Assembly (NCBI RefSeq): GCF_003725775.1
Contig: NZ_RJSG01000003.1
Coordinates: forward strand, 175,307-239,306
Length of the DNA: 64,000 bases
Origin: Nocardioides marmorisolisilvae
GTDB lineage: Bacteria; Actinomycetota; Actinomycetes; Propionibacteriales; Nocardioidaceae
Direction of reading: 5' to 3'
The position numbers were made by a program, and so were the translations under genes. The notes below the pieces were generated by a model. The model made no database searches and was not told the DNA's origin. It saw only the letters and a list, made by a program, of their open reading frames with translations. How positions within the stretch are numbered: the first letter of the stretch is position 1; each line of letters begins with the position of its first letter. This document shows, piece after piece, positions 36,533 through 44,947 of the stretch.

Positions 36533-37909
36533 TTATCGCCGTGCTTCGAAACGGCTCAGACCTTCGTCGAAGATCTCCACGATCCGATCGATCTCGTGCG
36601 GCTCGATGATCAGCGGCGGAGCAAGCAGGAACACGGTCCCGGGGTGCACTGTCAGCGTGACAAGCCCGAGGTCGCGCAGCTCGCGCCGCAGCCAACCACA
36701 AGCTGCGACCCCGCTCCCGAAGTTTCCAGCCTCGGAATCGGTTGCGAACAGCTCGAGACCGGTCAACATGCCCACGCCCCGCGCATCCACGAAGGAATCG
36801 TGTCGGGCTAGCGTCCTCAGGCCTTCGCGGAGCCGCTCCCCCATCAGGCTCGCGCGCGTCGGCAGGGCCTCCTCCTGGAGGATCTTGATGTTCTCCAGAG
36901 CGACGGCGCATGCCACTGGGTGCCCGCCGTAAGTGTGACCATGCGCGAACACCCGGTCGGCACGCTCCGCGGCGGCGATCTCGTCCACCACACGCTCGTG
37001 CACGACCGTGGCGCCGATCGGCATGTAGCCGGACGACAACGCCTTCGAGAAGGTGAAGAAGTCAGCAGTGACGCCGGAAAGCTCGTGGGCAAACATCTTC
37101 CCGGTGCGCCCGAAGCCGGTGATGATCTCGTCAACGATCAGCAGGATCCCGTTCTCGTCGCACAGCTTGCGCAGCGCTACCAGGTCCTCGGGCGGGGCGG
37201 CAGCAACCCCGGAGGCCGTGGCGCAGGCATCAACGATGACGGCGGCGATGTTCTCAGCACCCTCCCGTTCGATCGTCGCTGCGAACTCTGGCGCGCCGGC
37301 GGCGTAGCGCGCACCCAGACCCCAACCGGGTCCGGTGGCCGGACCCTCAGCAACGACGCCGAACCGGTTGTCCCCCAGGTAGATGTCGTTGCGGGTCGCG
37401 TAGTAGCGCCCATCGCAGTTCATCGCACCGAAAGTGACTCCGTGGTACGCACCGAACCGGGTCACGACCTTGCGCCGGTTCTTGTCGCCGCGGACCCAGT
37501 GGTACTGAAGTGCCAGCTTCAGCGCGGTCTCGACAGCCTCGCTACCGCCCGGAGTGAAGTGCACCTTCTTCATGCCCGAAGGAGTCAGCTCGATCAGCTT
37601 CTCAGAAAGTTCTAGCGCCGGCTCCGAGCTGTACCGGAAAACGTCGAGGAACGCCAACTGCTGCATCTGACGGGCGGCAACCTCGACCAAGCGGGTGCGG
37701 CCGTGCCCGACGGCCATGGCTTCGAGCGCACCAACACCGTCGAGGTACCGAGTGCCGTCCTTGCCAGTCAGCCAGACGCCCTCTCCGGACGTGAGAATCG
37801 GAAGGCCGTTCGGATCCAGCTCGTTCGTCGGCGGACTGAACGGGGGCCACATGAACCCCGGGCTGAGGTCAGCCCCGGTCCGGGTCGGCTGCTCCGTCGT
37901 GCTGGTCAT
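36533..37909 (-). CDS. Class III PLP-dependent aminotransferase
   Basis: A 458-aa fold-type I aminotransferase of the omega-transaminase group. Seen: HFTPGGSEAVETALKLAL (phosphate-binding loop), FGAYHGVTFGAMN, the cofactor-anchoring Asp in IVDEIITGFGRTGKM, and the Schiff-base Lys in FTFSKALSSGYMPIGA near residue 288. Substrate unknown: taurine/beta-alanine/amino-alcohol or polyamine-type amines all possible. Its start is 31 bp from a perfect TTCAAACGTTTGAA operator, so it belongs to the LacI regulon of the deoxy-sugar cluster. Confidence 0.85.
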   Translation of the reverse strand: MTSTTEQPTRTGADLSPGFMWPPFSPPTNELDPNGLPILTSGEGVWLTGKDGTRYLDGVGALEAMAVGHGRTRLVEVAARQMQQLAFLDVFRYSSEPALELSEKLIELTPSGMKKVHFTPGGSEAVETALKLALQYHWVRGDKNRRKVVTRFGAYHGVTFGAMNCDGRYYATRNDIYLGDNRFGVVAEGPATGPGWGLGARYAAGAPEFAATIEREGAENIAAVIVDACATASGVAAAPPEDLVALRKLCDENGILLIVDEIITGFGRTGKMFAHELSGVTADFFTFSKALSSGYMPIGATVVHERVVDEIAAAERADRVFAHGHTYGGHPVACAVALENIKILQEEALPTRASLMGERLREGLRTLARHDSFVDARGVGMLTGLELFATDSEAGNFGSGVAACGWLRRELRDLGLVTLTVHPGTVFLLAPPLIIEPHEIDRIVEIFDEGLSRFEARR

Positions 37910-37939
37910 CAGTGGTTCCTCTCGCGGGAATGATGCTTA

Positions 37940-37953
37940 TTCAAACGTTTGAA
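37940..37953. promoter_or_regulatory. LacI-type operator TTCAAACGTTTGAA (site 1)
   Basis: Perfect 14-bp palindrome, 31 bp upstream of the aminotransferase start. The flanking 20-mer GCTTATTCAAACGTTTGAAC (37935-37954) recurs exactly at 50088-50107 upstream of the ABC transporter genes. The A-A-C-G-T-T core fits LacI-family operators, and a LacI regulator is encoded nearby at 38260-39243. Confidence 0.75.
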
Positions 37954-38041
37954 CTGACCGTATGTCACGGCCCCCCGATTGGCAAGAGGGTGCCTCAGGT
38001 CGACGCGACTAGCGTGACGTCGACTTCCACCTCGCATCACC

Positions 38042-38263
38042 CGCCCGGCGACGAACACCGTCGTGGTCGAGAACCTCGACCAGACGCTCATTCGGATGGT
38101 GTTGTACAGCGGCTACGGTCAGTCCGGTGCGCCGGTGGAAGCTTGGGAAGAGCACCAACTGATCTCGGAAGCGATCCCGGCGAAAGACCCGGACGCCGCC
38201 GCACATGCGATGGGCGCCCACCTGACCGCCGGACTAGGTCGCATCCGGAAGGCCATCGGCTAG
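38042..38263 (+). pseudogene. Remnant of a GntR/FCD regulator (C-terminal fragment)
   Basis: The frame reads an FCD-type C-terminus (EEHQLISEAIPAKDPDAAA then AMGAHLTAGLGRIRK), ending at a TAG that overlaps the stop of the convergent LacI gene by 4 bp. No winged-helix DNA-binding domain precedes it; upstream bases belong to the aminotransferase promoter region. Only about 70 residues remain, so this is most likely a truncated gene. Confidence 0.6.
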
Positions 38264-39243
38264 GCAACGGGGCCGGTCGAGTCCCTGACCACCACCTGCA
38301 TCGGCTTAGCCACGACCTCGTTGATCGACGCTGACGGCGAACTCGTCGCGAGCAGTTCGATCGCACGCGCGCCGAGCTGCGTCAACGGCATCTGCACGGT
38401 CGTCAGGCTCGGCCTGACCAAGCCGGCGAGCTCAGCATCGTGAATAGCGACGACCGAGAGGTCCTCTGGCACCTGGACTCCGGCATCGTCCAGCGCCTGC
38501 AGGGCACCGACAGCTGACGGCAGGTTCGCCACCACCACCCCGGACAACCCGAGATCGGCCTCGAGGAGCCGGCGCATCGCTTCACGTCCGCCCACAGCGG
38601 TGTACTCACCTGGGATCGGTTCGGCTATCTGCTCGAGGCCACGGTCACGACAGGCCTGCTCGAAGCCGCTCAACCGGCGAACCGATGTGTCCGCGCCGGC
38701 CGGACCGCCGATGAAGGCGATCCGACGATGCCCAAGGCCAGCCAGGTGGTCGACGGCCATCCGGGACGCCTTCTCGTCATCGAGCACGACGTATCTGTCC
38801 ACGCCGGGGACCGCACGGTTGACCATCAGGTACGGCACGCTCAGGCGGCTGTGATCGATCCCGGAGCCGCCCGCGATCAGCAGACCGTCCACCCGACCGC
38901 CGTCCAGCGCTTCCAACCAGTTCGTCCGGTCCCAGCCCTCGCCGCTCGTGGTGAGCATGACGCTGCCCAGCCGGGCCGCGGCTGCCTCCGCCCCGATGAT
39001 GATCTGCGCGTATACCGGGTTGTTGAAGGTCGGGATGACAAGCCCGAACGCGCCTGCCTTCGCGTTCTTCAGGCTGCGCGCGATCGCGTTAGGACGGTAC
39101 TCCAGCACCCGCGCCTGCTCGATGATCCGGGCACGCGTCTCCTCGCGCACCTTGACGTCCTCGCCACGCAGGACGCGAGACACCAAGGAGATGTCGACAC
39201 CCGCGGCCCGGGCGACGTCGGCAAGGGTCACGCGACCGGCCAT
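38260..39243 (-). CDS. LacI-family transcriptional regulator
   Basis: A 327-aa regulator. The N-terminal helix-turn-helix reads VTLADVARAAGVDISLVSRVLRG with the hinge RPNAIARSLKNAKAG, followed by the periplasmic-binding-protein-like effector domain (LVIPTFNNPVYAQII, MLTTSGEGWDR). Last gene of the leftward catabolic operon, 28 bp after the VOC gene. It is the obvious candidate for the TTCAAACGTTTGAA operators at 37940, 50093 and 50148; the inducer is likely an intermediate of the pathway. Confidence 0.88.
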   Translation of the reverse strand: MAGRVTLADVARAAGVDISLVSRVLRGEDVKVREETRARIIEQARVLEYRPNAIARSLKNAKAGAFGLVIPTFNNPVYAQIIIGAEAAAARLGSVMLTTSGEGWDRTNWLEALDGGRVDGLLIAGGSGIDHSRLSVPYLMVNRAVPGVDRYVVLDDEKASRMAVDHLAGLGHRRIAFIGGPAGADTSVRRLSGFEQACRDRGLEQIAEPIPGEYTAVGGREAMRRLLEADLGLSGVVVANLPSAVGALQALDDAGVQVPEDLSVVAIHDAELAGLVRPSLTTVQMPLTQLGARAIELLATSSPSASINEVVAKPMQVVVRDSTGPVA

Positions 39244-39271
39244 CGGGAACTGCGCCTCACTCTCGTCCGGA

Positions 39272-39742
39272 TCAGTCCTGGGAAGTATGCACCGGCGGTT
39301 GCACCAGTTCGAGGGTGATCTCGTCCGGGTCCACGAAATAGCAGGTGAAGCCCCCTTCGTTCACGCCGGCGGTGATTGCCTGCGGTGGCGAGACGAACTG
39401 CACCCCCTCGGCTCGAAGTCGTTCGTACTCGGCGTGCGCGTCCTCGACGGCGAACGCCAGATGCGACGCGCCCGGACAGTTCCGGCCGCCGCCATAGGGC
39501 ATTCCGCGTGGTTCCACGTACTCGACGAGTTCGAGGTCGTGGCTCGATGCCCCCCGGGGCTGACCGGGCACTCTCAGCTGCGCGATCCGCAGCGAGGCCC
39601 CGGCGAACCCGACCAACGCGGCTGTGTAGGCGTTCGACTGCTCCTGGCGGTGCACCAGCTCAAGGCCAAGGACCCGGCTGTAAAAGTCGACCGAACGATC
39701 CATGTCGGAGACCGTGAAGCTGAAGTGCCACACTCCCTTCAC
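39272..39742 (-). CDS. VOC/glyoxalase-family protein
   Basis: A 156-aa vicinal-oxygen-chelate protein with two beta-alpha-beta-beta-beta modules: WHFSFTVSDMDRSVDFYSRVLGLE and SHLAFAVEDAHAEYERLRAEG, ending ITLELVQPP. Putative metal ligands His6 (WHF), His in SHLAF and the terminal Glu in LELV are present, so a lyase/isomerase/dioxygenase-like activity is possible. Overlaps the E1-beta gene end (ATGA, 39739-39742). Confidence 0.8.
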   Translation of the reverse strand: MKGVWHFSFTVSDMDRSVDFYSRVLGLELVHRQEQSNAYTAALVGFAGASLRIAQLRVPGQPRGASSHDLELVEYVEPRGMPYGGGRNCPGASHLAFAVEDAHAEYERLRAEGVQFVSPPQAITAGVNEGGFTCYFVDPDEITLELVQPPVHTSQD

Positions 39743-40743
39743 GATCCGTCCCCGGCATGCGTCCAGCCGATGACCTCGCGCAGCTCGGACGCGATCTGCT
39801 CGGTCTGCGGGATCAGCGCCGCCGCCAGCTGCGGCGCCGACGGAATCCGCGAGTCATTGAGGCCGAGCCGTCGCGGTGGAGCCAGCAGGACAGTCCCACT
39901 CTCGACGACACGAGCGACCACCTCGGCTCCGAAACCGCCCGTCCTGGCTGCTTCATGGACCACCAACAGCCTGCCAGTGCGACGCACGCTCTCGAGCACG
40001 GCCGAATGGTCGAACGGGTTCAACCACACCATCTCCAAGACATCCGCCGTCAGCCCGTCCGCAGCGAGGCGGTCAACCGCGTCCAGAACCCGAGTGGTGA
40101 TCGATCCCCAGGTGACAACGGTGGCATGATCCCCGTCGCGACGGCGGCGGTGACCTCCGATCGGCAGGATCTCCCCGCCGATGGTCACCTCTTCCTTGGC
40201 ACCGGCGTACAGCGTGCGGTTCTCGATCACCACCGTTGGGTCCTCGCAGGCGACTGCGGAGAGCACGAGGTCATAGGCATCCTGGCCGGTACGCGGCATG
40301 CAGACCCGGATCCCCGGGATGTGCAGCAGCAGCGCCTCCAGGTTCTGTGAGTGCTGGGCACACGCCCCGGGCGAGTTACCCTGCTGGGTCCTGATCGTCA
40401 GCGGAGCCGTCGTGCGCCCTTCGGAGACGTAGCGGACGTTCGCGGCCTGATTGACGATCTGATCGAGGGCAACCAGGGAGAAGTCGATCCACATGATCTC
40501 GACGATCGGCCGGCGCCCGAACGAGGCCGCTCCGACTGCCGCGCCGAGCATCGCTGTCTCGCTGATCGGGGTGTCGAAGACCCGGTCGCCGAACCGCTTC
40601 TGCAAGCCGCGGCTGATCCCGAACACTCCCCCGGGCTTCCCGACATCCTCGCCGTAGAGGATCGTCTCCGGCATCTCCTCCAGGCAGCGCGCCAGCGCTG
40701 CGTTCACGGCTCCACCGACGTTGAGCTTGACGGCCTCAGGCAT
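39739..40743 (-). CDS. TPP-dependent 2-oxoacid dehydrogenase E1 beta-like subunit
   Basis: A 334-aa protein of the transketolase-like pyrimidine-binding/C-terminal family. ATG at 40743 overlaps the E1-alpha stop; the longer frame would lie inside the alpha gene. Motifs: LYGEDVGKPGGVFGISRGLQ, FDTPISETAMLGAAVGAA, and the C-terminal IVHEA-like LLVVHEAARTGGFGAEV. Pairs with the alpha subunit to bind TPP. No E2 or E3 genes are near, so it may work with a genome-encoded E2 or as a stand-alone decarboxylase/acyloin-type enzyme. Confidence 0.88.
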   Translation of the reverse strand: MPEAVKLNVGGAVNAALARCLEEMPETILYGEDVGKPGGVFGISRGLQKRFGDRVFDTPISETAMLGAAVGAASFGRRPIVEIMWIDFSLVALDQIVNQAANVRYVSEGRTTAPLTIRTQQGNSPGACAQHSQNLEALLLHIPGIRVCMPRTGQDAYDLVLSAVACEDPTVVIENRTLYAGAKEEVTIGGEILPIGGHRRRRDGDHATVVTWGSITTRVLDAVDRLAADGLTADVLEMVWLNPFDHSAVLESVRRTGRLLVVHEAARTGGFGAEVVARVVESGTVLLAPPRRLGLNDSRIPSAPQLAAALIPQTEQIASELREVIGWTHAGDGS

Positions 40744-41701
40744 AGAGGTGCTCCTTCGCAGTCGACGGGTCGACCAGTGGATCGGCGAGCGCCTGGCTCG
40801 CTGCGCGTTCGATCTCGTCCCGCGCTCGCGCTTCGCAGCGGTCGATGGCATGCCTGCCGACGCCTGCCGTTTCGAGCTCACGCGCCAGTCGCGCGATCGG
40901 CTCCACGATCATGTCGGCGTCGAGCTCGCCGGCTGGCCGGTACTGCTCGGCGTCACCGATGTAGTGGCCGACGATGCGCTGGGTGTGTGCCTCGATGAAC
41001 GACGGGCCACGGCCGGCAGCCGCGGAGGCGACCGACAGACTCATCGCCGTGCGCACCTGGCTGAGGTCGTTGCCGTCTACCCGGACTGCCGGGATTCCCA
41101 ACGCAGTGGCCCGTTGCGACAGATCCGGGTTGGCGACCATGTCGTTGATCGGCGTGAGCTCGGAGTAGCGGTTGTTCTCGCAGATGAAGATCACCCCGAG
41201 ACCGAAGGCCGCGGCGAAGTTCATCGCCTCGGTGACCGCGCCCTGGTTCATCGCGCCGTCGCCGAAGACCGAGACCGCCACCCGGCCGGAGCCGTCGTAA
41301 CGTGCCGCCAATGCTGCCCCGACGGCGGTCGGCGCGCCGGCGCCGACGATCGAGTTCTCCCCGTGGAATCCGAACTCCGGGGCCGAAAAGTGCGCCGAAC
41401 CTCCGCGACCGCCGTTGACGCCGGTGCTCCGTGCGAGCAGCTCAGCAAGGATGTTGCGCGGCGGGACGCCGCGCGCAACGGCCCAACCGTGTCCTCGGTA
41501 TGTCGCGTAAAGCGCATCCTGCGGTCGGAGCTCGGAGCAGGCTGCGACTGCGATGCTCTCCTGTCCGTTGGAGAGGTGTACCGAGCCGACGATCAACTCC
41601 TCAAGCCGCAGGTCGCGGACCTTCTCCTCCAGGGCGCGGATCCGCCACATCGCGTGCAGGTCGCGCAGTCGGTCGTTCACGGCGACCGGTGACTCACTCA
41701 T
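40736..41701 (-). CDS. TPP-dependent 2-oxoacid dehydrogenase E1 alpha-like subunit
   Basis: A 321-aa subunit, the length of acetoin-dehydrogenase-type alpha chains. The ATG at 41701 is preferred; the upstream in-frame Met lies in the preceding gene. Motifs: the substrate/phosphorylation-loop region YATYRGHGWAVARGV, GSAHF, and the TPP-Mg motif GDGAMNQGAVTEAMNFAA ending ENN near residue 185. Overlaps the upstream lyase gene by 3 bp and the beta gene by 8 bp, so alpha and beta are translationally coupled. Confidence 0.9.
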   Translation of the reverse strand: MSESPVAVNDRLRDLHAMWRIRALEEKVRDLRLEELIVGSVHLSNGQESIAVAACSELRPQDALYATYRGHGWAVARGVPPRNILAELLARSTGVNGGRGGSAHFSAPEFGFHGENSIVGAGAPTAVGAALAARYDGSGRVAVSVFGDGAMNQGAVTEAMNFAAAFGLGVIFICENNRYSELTPINDMVANPDLSQRATALGIPAVRVDGNDLSQVRTAMSLSVASAAAGRGPSFIEAHTQRIVGHYIGDAEQYRPAGELDADMIVEPIARLARELETAGVGRHAIDRCEARARDEIERAASQALADPLVDPSTAKEHLYA

Positions 41702-43080
41702 CAGAGTTCCTTCCAGGGGCTGGGTTCGGTGGAGAGAGTGGCGCGCCACGCCGAGACCGCTGCCTCGCAGGCTTCGACGGCATGGCCGACCGAGGTCTCG
41801 TCGGCGGCCACGCGGATCTCCGGCAGATCGGGCTGGACCTTCATCCAGCGGTCGAGCACGGTCACGAACGAAGTCCCTTCCTCGCGGGACTCCCGCGCCA
41901 GCTGGTACACGACGTCGTGAGCACGTTCACGGCCCAGGTGGGCGGCGAGCGTGATCATCACCGACTCACTCATGATCAGCCCGCCGTCGGCGCCGAGGTT
42001 CTCGCGCATCCGCTCGGGGTAGACCGCGAGGGTCCGGACCAGCTCGCCCGCCAGGTTGAGGGCAGAGCTCACGTTCACGAATAGTGCCGGGATCAGGACC
42101 CACTCGACCTGCCACTCACCGGCCGAGCGTTCGTGGCCGGCCTCGGCGGCCCTCGAGATCCCCGGGATCGCCGACCGCGCCGCCACCGCGAAGCCGATGA
42201 TCGACTCGCTGGTGATCGGATTGGCCTTCTGCGGCATCGTCGAGGACGCCCCGCGGTGGTGCCCGACAGCTTCGCCCAGTTCGCCGATCTCGGTCCGGGC
42301 CAGGTCCGCCACCTCCCGGGCCAGACGAGCGGCTGTCGTGGACGTCGCTGCGAGCACCGAGCTGATGTGCACCAGGGAGTCGCGCGCCACGTGCCACGGA
42401 ACTGCGGTATCCACCAGCCCGAGCTGCTCGGAGACCAGCGCCCGGATCTTCGGGGCGTGCTCGCCGTAGGCGGCGGACGTTCCACCGGCCCCGAACAGTG
42501 AAACCTGGCGGACGTCATCGCGCGCGGCCAGCAACCGCACCCGGTGCCTGCGCACCTCTTCGAGGTAGACGGCGAGCTTCGCACCGAGAGTGGTCGGCAC
42601 CGCCTGCTGACCGTGGGTTCGACCCGGCATGACGGTGAGGGTGTGTTCCTGCACGAGCCCGCGGAGCTCTTCGCCCAGCGAGTTCAGGCGCTGCTCGATG
42701 ACGGCCATCGCTGCGTCGAGCTGGATGGCCAGCCCGCTGTCCATGATGTCCTGGGTGGTGGCGCCGAGGTGCACGCTGCCGCGCAGCCGCTCCGGCAGGG
42801 CCGCATCGATCTGACGGACCAGTCCGAGGATCGGATAGCCCACGTTGCGCGCGCTCTCCCAGAGCTCGAACGGATTGATCGTGCCCGGCTCGGCGCAGAC
42901 AGCTTGGATGGCCCGGGCTTTCTCGACGTCGACCAGGCCCAGGGTCGCTTGCGCGTTCGCCAGGGCCGACTCGACCTGCAACCAGGAGTCGATCATCCAC
43001 TCGGGCGAGAAGATGTGGATCATCTCCTGGTCGCCGTACAGCTCCCGGAGGAGGTCGAACGGTGCTCTCCGGACGACCAT
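41701..43080 (-). CDS. Fumarase/adenylosuccinate-lyase superfamily lyase (PcaB-like)
   Basis: A 459-aa class II fumarase-superfamily enzyme. Signature SSTMPQKANPITSE carries the flexible catalytic loop Ser; earlier blocks GATTQDIMDSGL and GRTHGQQA match conserved regions 1-2. These enzymes do C-N or C-O beta-elimination giving fumarate-like products, or cycloisomerise muconates. It resembles 3-carboxymuconate cycloisomerase/adenylosuccinate lyases generally. In this cluster it could perform an elimination of a sugar-acid derivative, a role not established for the superfamily. Confidence 0.82.
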   Translation of the reverse strand: MVVRRAPFDLLRELYGDQEMIHIFSPEWMIDSWLQVESALANAQATLGLVDVEKARAIQAVCAEPGTINPFELWESARNVGYPILGLVRQIDAALPERLRGSVHLGATTQDIMDSGLAIQLDAAMAVIEQRLNSLGEELRGLVQEHTLTVMPGRTHGQQAVPTTLGAKLAVYLEEVRRHRVRLLAARDDVRQVSLFGAGGTSAAYGEHAPKIRALVSEQLGLVDTAVPWHVARDSLVHISSVLAATSTTAARLAREVADLARTEIGELGEAVGHHRGASSTMPQKANPITSESIIGFAVAARSAIPGISRAAEAGHERSAGEWQVEWVLIPALFVNVSSALNLAGELVRTLAVYPERMRENLGADGGLIMSESVMITLAAHLGRERAHDVVYQLARESREEGTSFVTVLDRWMKVQPDLPEIRVAADETSVGHAVEACEAAVSAWRATLSTEPSPWKEL

Positions 43081-43862
43081 CAGTCCATCTCCAATCCGCC
43101 GTCGACGTTGAGCGCCTGCCCGGTCACGAACGACGCCAGATCGCTGGCTAGGAACGCGACGGCGGCGGCCAGCTCCGACGGTGCCCCGGGACGTCCCAGC
43201 GGCGCCTTGGACGCCACTTCGTCCAGGTACGCCTGCCCGGCACCTGGTCCGAACTCAGCGTCGCGGTCCCGGATGATCCCGTCCCACATCTCGGTGAGGA
43301 ACAACCCGGGACAGACGGCGTTGACCCGGATTGCCGGGCCGAGTGCCAGGGCGGCCGACTTCGTGAGCGAGAGCAGCGCGGTTTTCGTCACTGCGTAGTC
43401 GGCTGCATTGGGTCGTCCGGATCTGCCTGCAACCGACGACAGGGTGACGATCGAGCCGCCGTCCGGCATCAGCTGCGCCGCAGCCTGGATGGTGGCGAAG
43501 ACGCCGCTGAGATTGATCTCCAGCGTCCGGGTCCACTGTTCGGCTGTGATGTCGACGAACGGAACCGTGCGCATCACCCCGACGGCGTTGACCAGGACGT
43601 CGAGCGTGCTCACTCCGGCCGCGTCGCAGGCCAGCGCGGGCAACCGCGCGCAGTTCGCCCGGTCGGAGAGATCGAGCGGCACCACATGCAGTCTGGTTCC
43701 TGCCCCCAGCTCGTCGACCAGAGCGTCGAGACGCGCCGACGGTAGGTCGCAGACCACGACCGTCGCACCGCCGGCGAGGAACGTTTCCACACAGGCGCGC
43801 CCCAGGCCGCCGGCTCCGCCGGTGAGCAGGACGGTGCGACCGGTGAAGTCGAGGTTCGTCAC
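43080..43862 (-). CDS. Short-chain dehydrogenase/reductase
   Basis: A 260-aa classical SDR. GTG at 43862 is chosen because it overlaps the previous stop (GTGA) and is followed directly by the Rossmann start VLLTGGAGGLGRAC. Catalytic YxxxK is seen in AADYAVTKTALL, with SSVAGRSG (catalytic Ser) before it; the cofactor-binding loop VCDLPSARL has Asp, favouring NAD(H). In the cluster it could oxidise L-fucose/L-rhamnose to the lactone or a later hydroxy acid. Confidence 0.85.
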   Translation of the reverse strand: MTNLDFTGRTVLLTGGAGGLGRACVETFLAGGATVVVCDLPSARLDALVDELGAGTRLHVVPLDLSDRANCARLPALACDAAGVSTLDVLVNAVGVMRTVPFVDITAEQWTRTLEINLSGVFATIQAAAQLMPDGGSIVTLSSVAGRSGRPNAADYAVTKTALLSLTKSAALALGPAIRVNAVCPGLFLTEMWDGIIRDRDAEFGPGAGQAYLDEVASKAPLGRPGAPSELAAAVAFLASDLASFVTGQALNVDGGLEMD

Positions 43863-44947
43863 GGCGCCACCGGCTGGGCGGTCCCGGTGTCCATCGATCG
43901 GTAGAGCGCGTCGACGAGCGCTAGGGTGCGCAGGTTGTCGGCAGCCGCCGTCATGGAGGGCTCGCCGGTCGCGATCCAGCGCAACAGACCAGCCATCGGA
44001 CCAAGGAAGGCATCCGGTAGCCATCGCTTGGTGACCGGGTAGGACAGCCAGCCGTCGGTCGGCAGCGTGTTGCTGAACACCTCGACCGTGTCCGGCCGGC
44101 CGTGCGGGTAGTTGTAGAGCAGGCCGAGCGTGCCGCGGACCGATCCCTCGGAACCGTCGAGGCGAAACTCGGCCCGGTAGTCGCCGCCGAGGTTCTCGTG
44201 GTTGACGTGCAGCACGGCGTTCACTCCGTTGTCGAACACGAGCGTGCTCATGGTCCGGGTCTCGCCGTGGACGATCTGCCCGGGACGCCGACCACCGGCG
44301 CAGAAGACGTTGGTGGGGTCTCCGAGGATCGATCGGATCGAGTCGAGGTAGTGGATCGAGTGGAAGTTGATCTCCAGCCGCTCCGAGCTGACGAGCCACG
44401 GCCAGGCCGACCAGTCGGTGCCGATGTCGACGTTGAACGACATCGCCGCTGGCTCGCCGATCCAACCTGCCCTCAAGACTGCACGAGTGACCGCGATCCC
44501 TTCGTCCGAGCGCATCTGCTGGTTGACCACCAGGTGGACCCCGGCCACCTCGGCCTGGGCGATCAGCTGACGACCCCGGGCGAGATCGCGCACGAACGGC
44601 TTCTGGCACAGCAGGTGCTTGCCCGCTGCGATGGCTGCCTCGACGATGTCCGGCTGAGCGTCCGCGACCACCGCGATGTCGACCACGCGCACCCGCTCGT
44701 CGGCAAGCAGTGCCTCCAACGACGGGTACACGGTCTGGATGCCGTGCTTCTTGGCGACCATCGACGCACGCTCCGCATCGAGGTCGTACAGGCCGACGAC
44801 CTCCAGTCCAGCGGCTGCGTACGCCGGAAGGTGCGCGACGTCGACGATCACGCCGGCTCCGACGATGGCGATCGGGAGCTTGTGCTCCTCTGGGATGGTG
44901 ATGTCGACCTCGGCTGCGATCGGCGACCATCGGTCCAGGCCGTTCAT
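43859..44947 (-). CDS. Gfo/Idh/MocA-family oxidoreductase
   Basis: A 362-aa NAD(P)-dependent sugar dehydrogenase-like protein. The Rossmann segment reads IAIVGAGVIVDVAHLPAYAAAG, and the family motif EKP appears as CQKPF near residue 117. The central block NQQMRSDEGI, followed by FHSIHYLDS, includes the active-site region with His. It may oxidise a deoxy-sugar or its derivative. ATGA overlap with the amidohydrolase gene upstream. Confidence 0.85.
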   Translation of the reverse strand: MNGLDRWSPIAAEVDITIPEEHKLPIAIVGAGVIVDVAHLPAYAAAGLEVVGLYDLDAERASMVAKKHGIQTVYPSLEALLADERVRVVDIAVVADAQPDIVEAAIAAGKHLLCQKPFVRDLARGRQLIAQAEVAGVHLVVNQQMRSDEGIAVTRAVLRAGWIGEPAAMSFNVDIGTDWSAWPWLVSSERLEINFHSIHYLDSIRSILGDPTNVFCAGGRRPGQIVHGETRTMSTLVFDNGVNAVLHVNHENLGGDYRAEFRLDGSEGSVRGTLGLLYNYPHGRPDTVEVFSNTLPTDGWLSYPVTKRWLPDAFLGPMAGLLRWIATGEPSMTAAADNLRTLALVDALYRSMDTGTAQPVAP

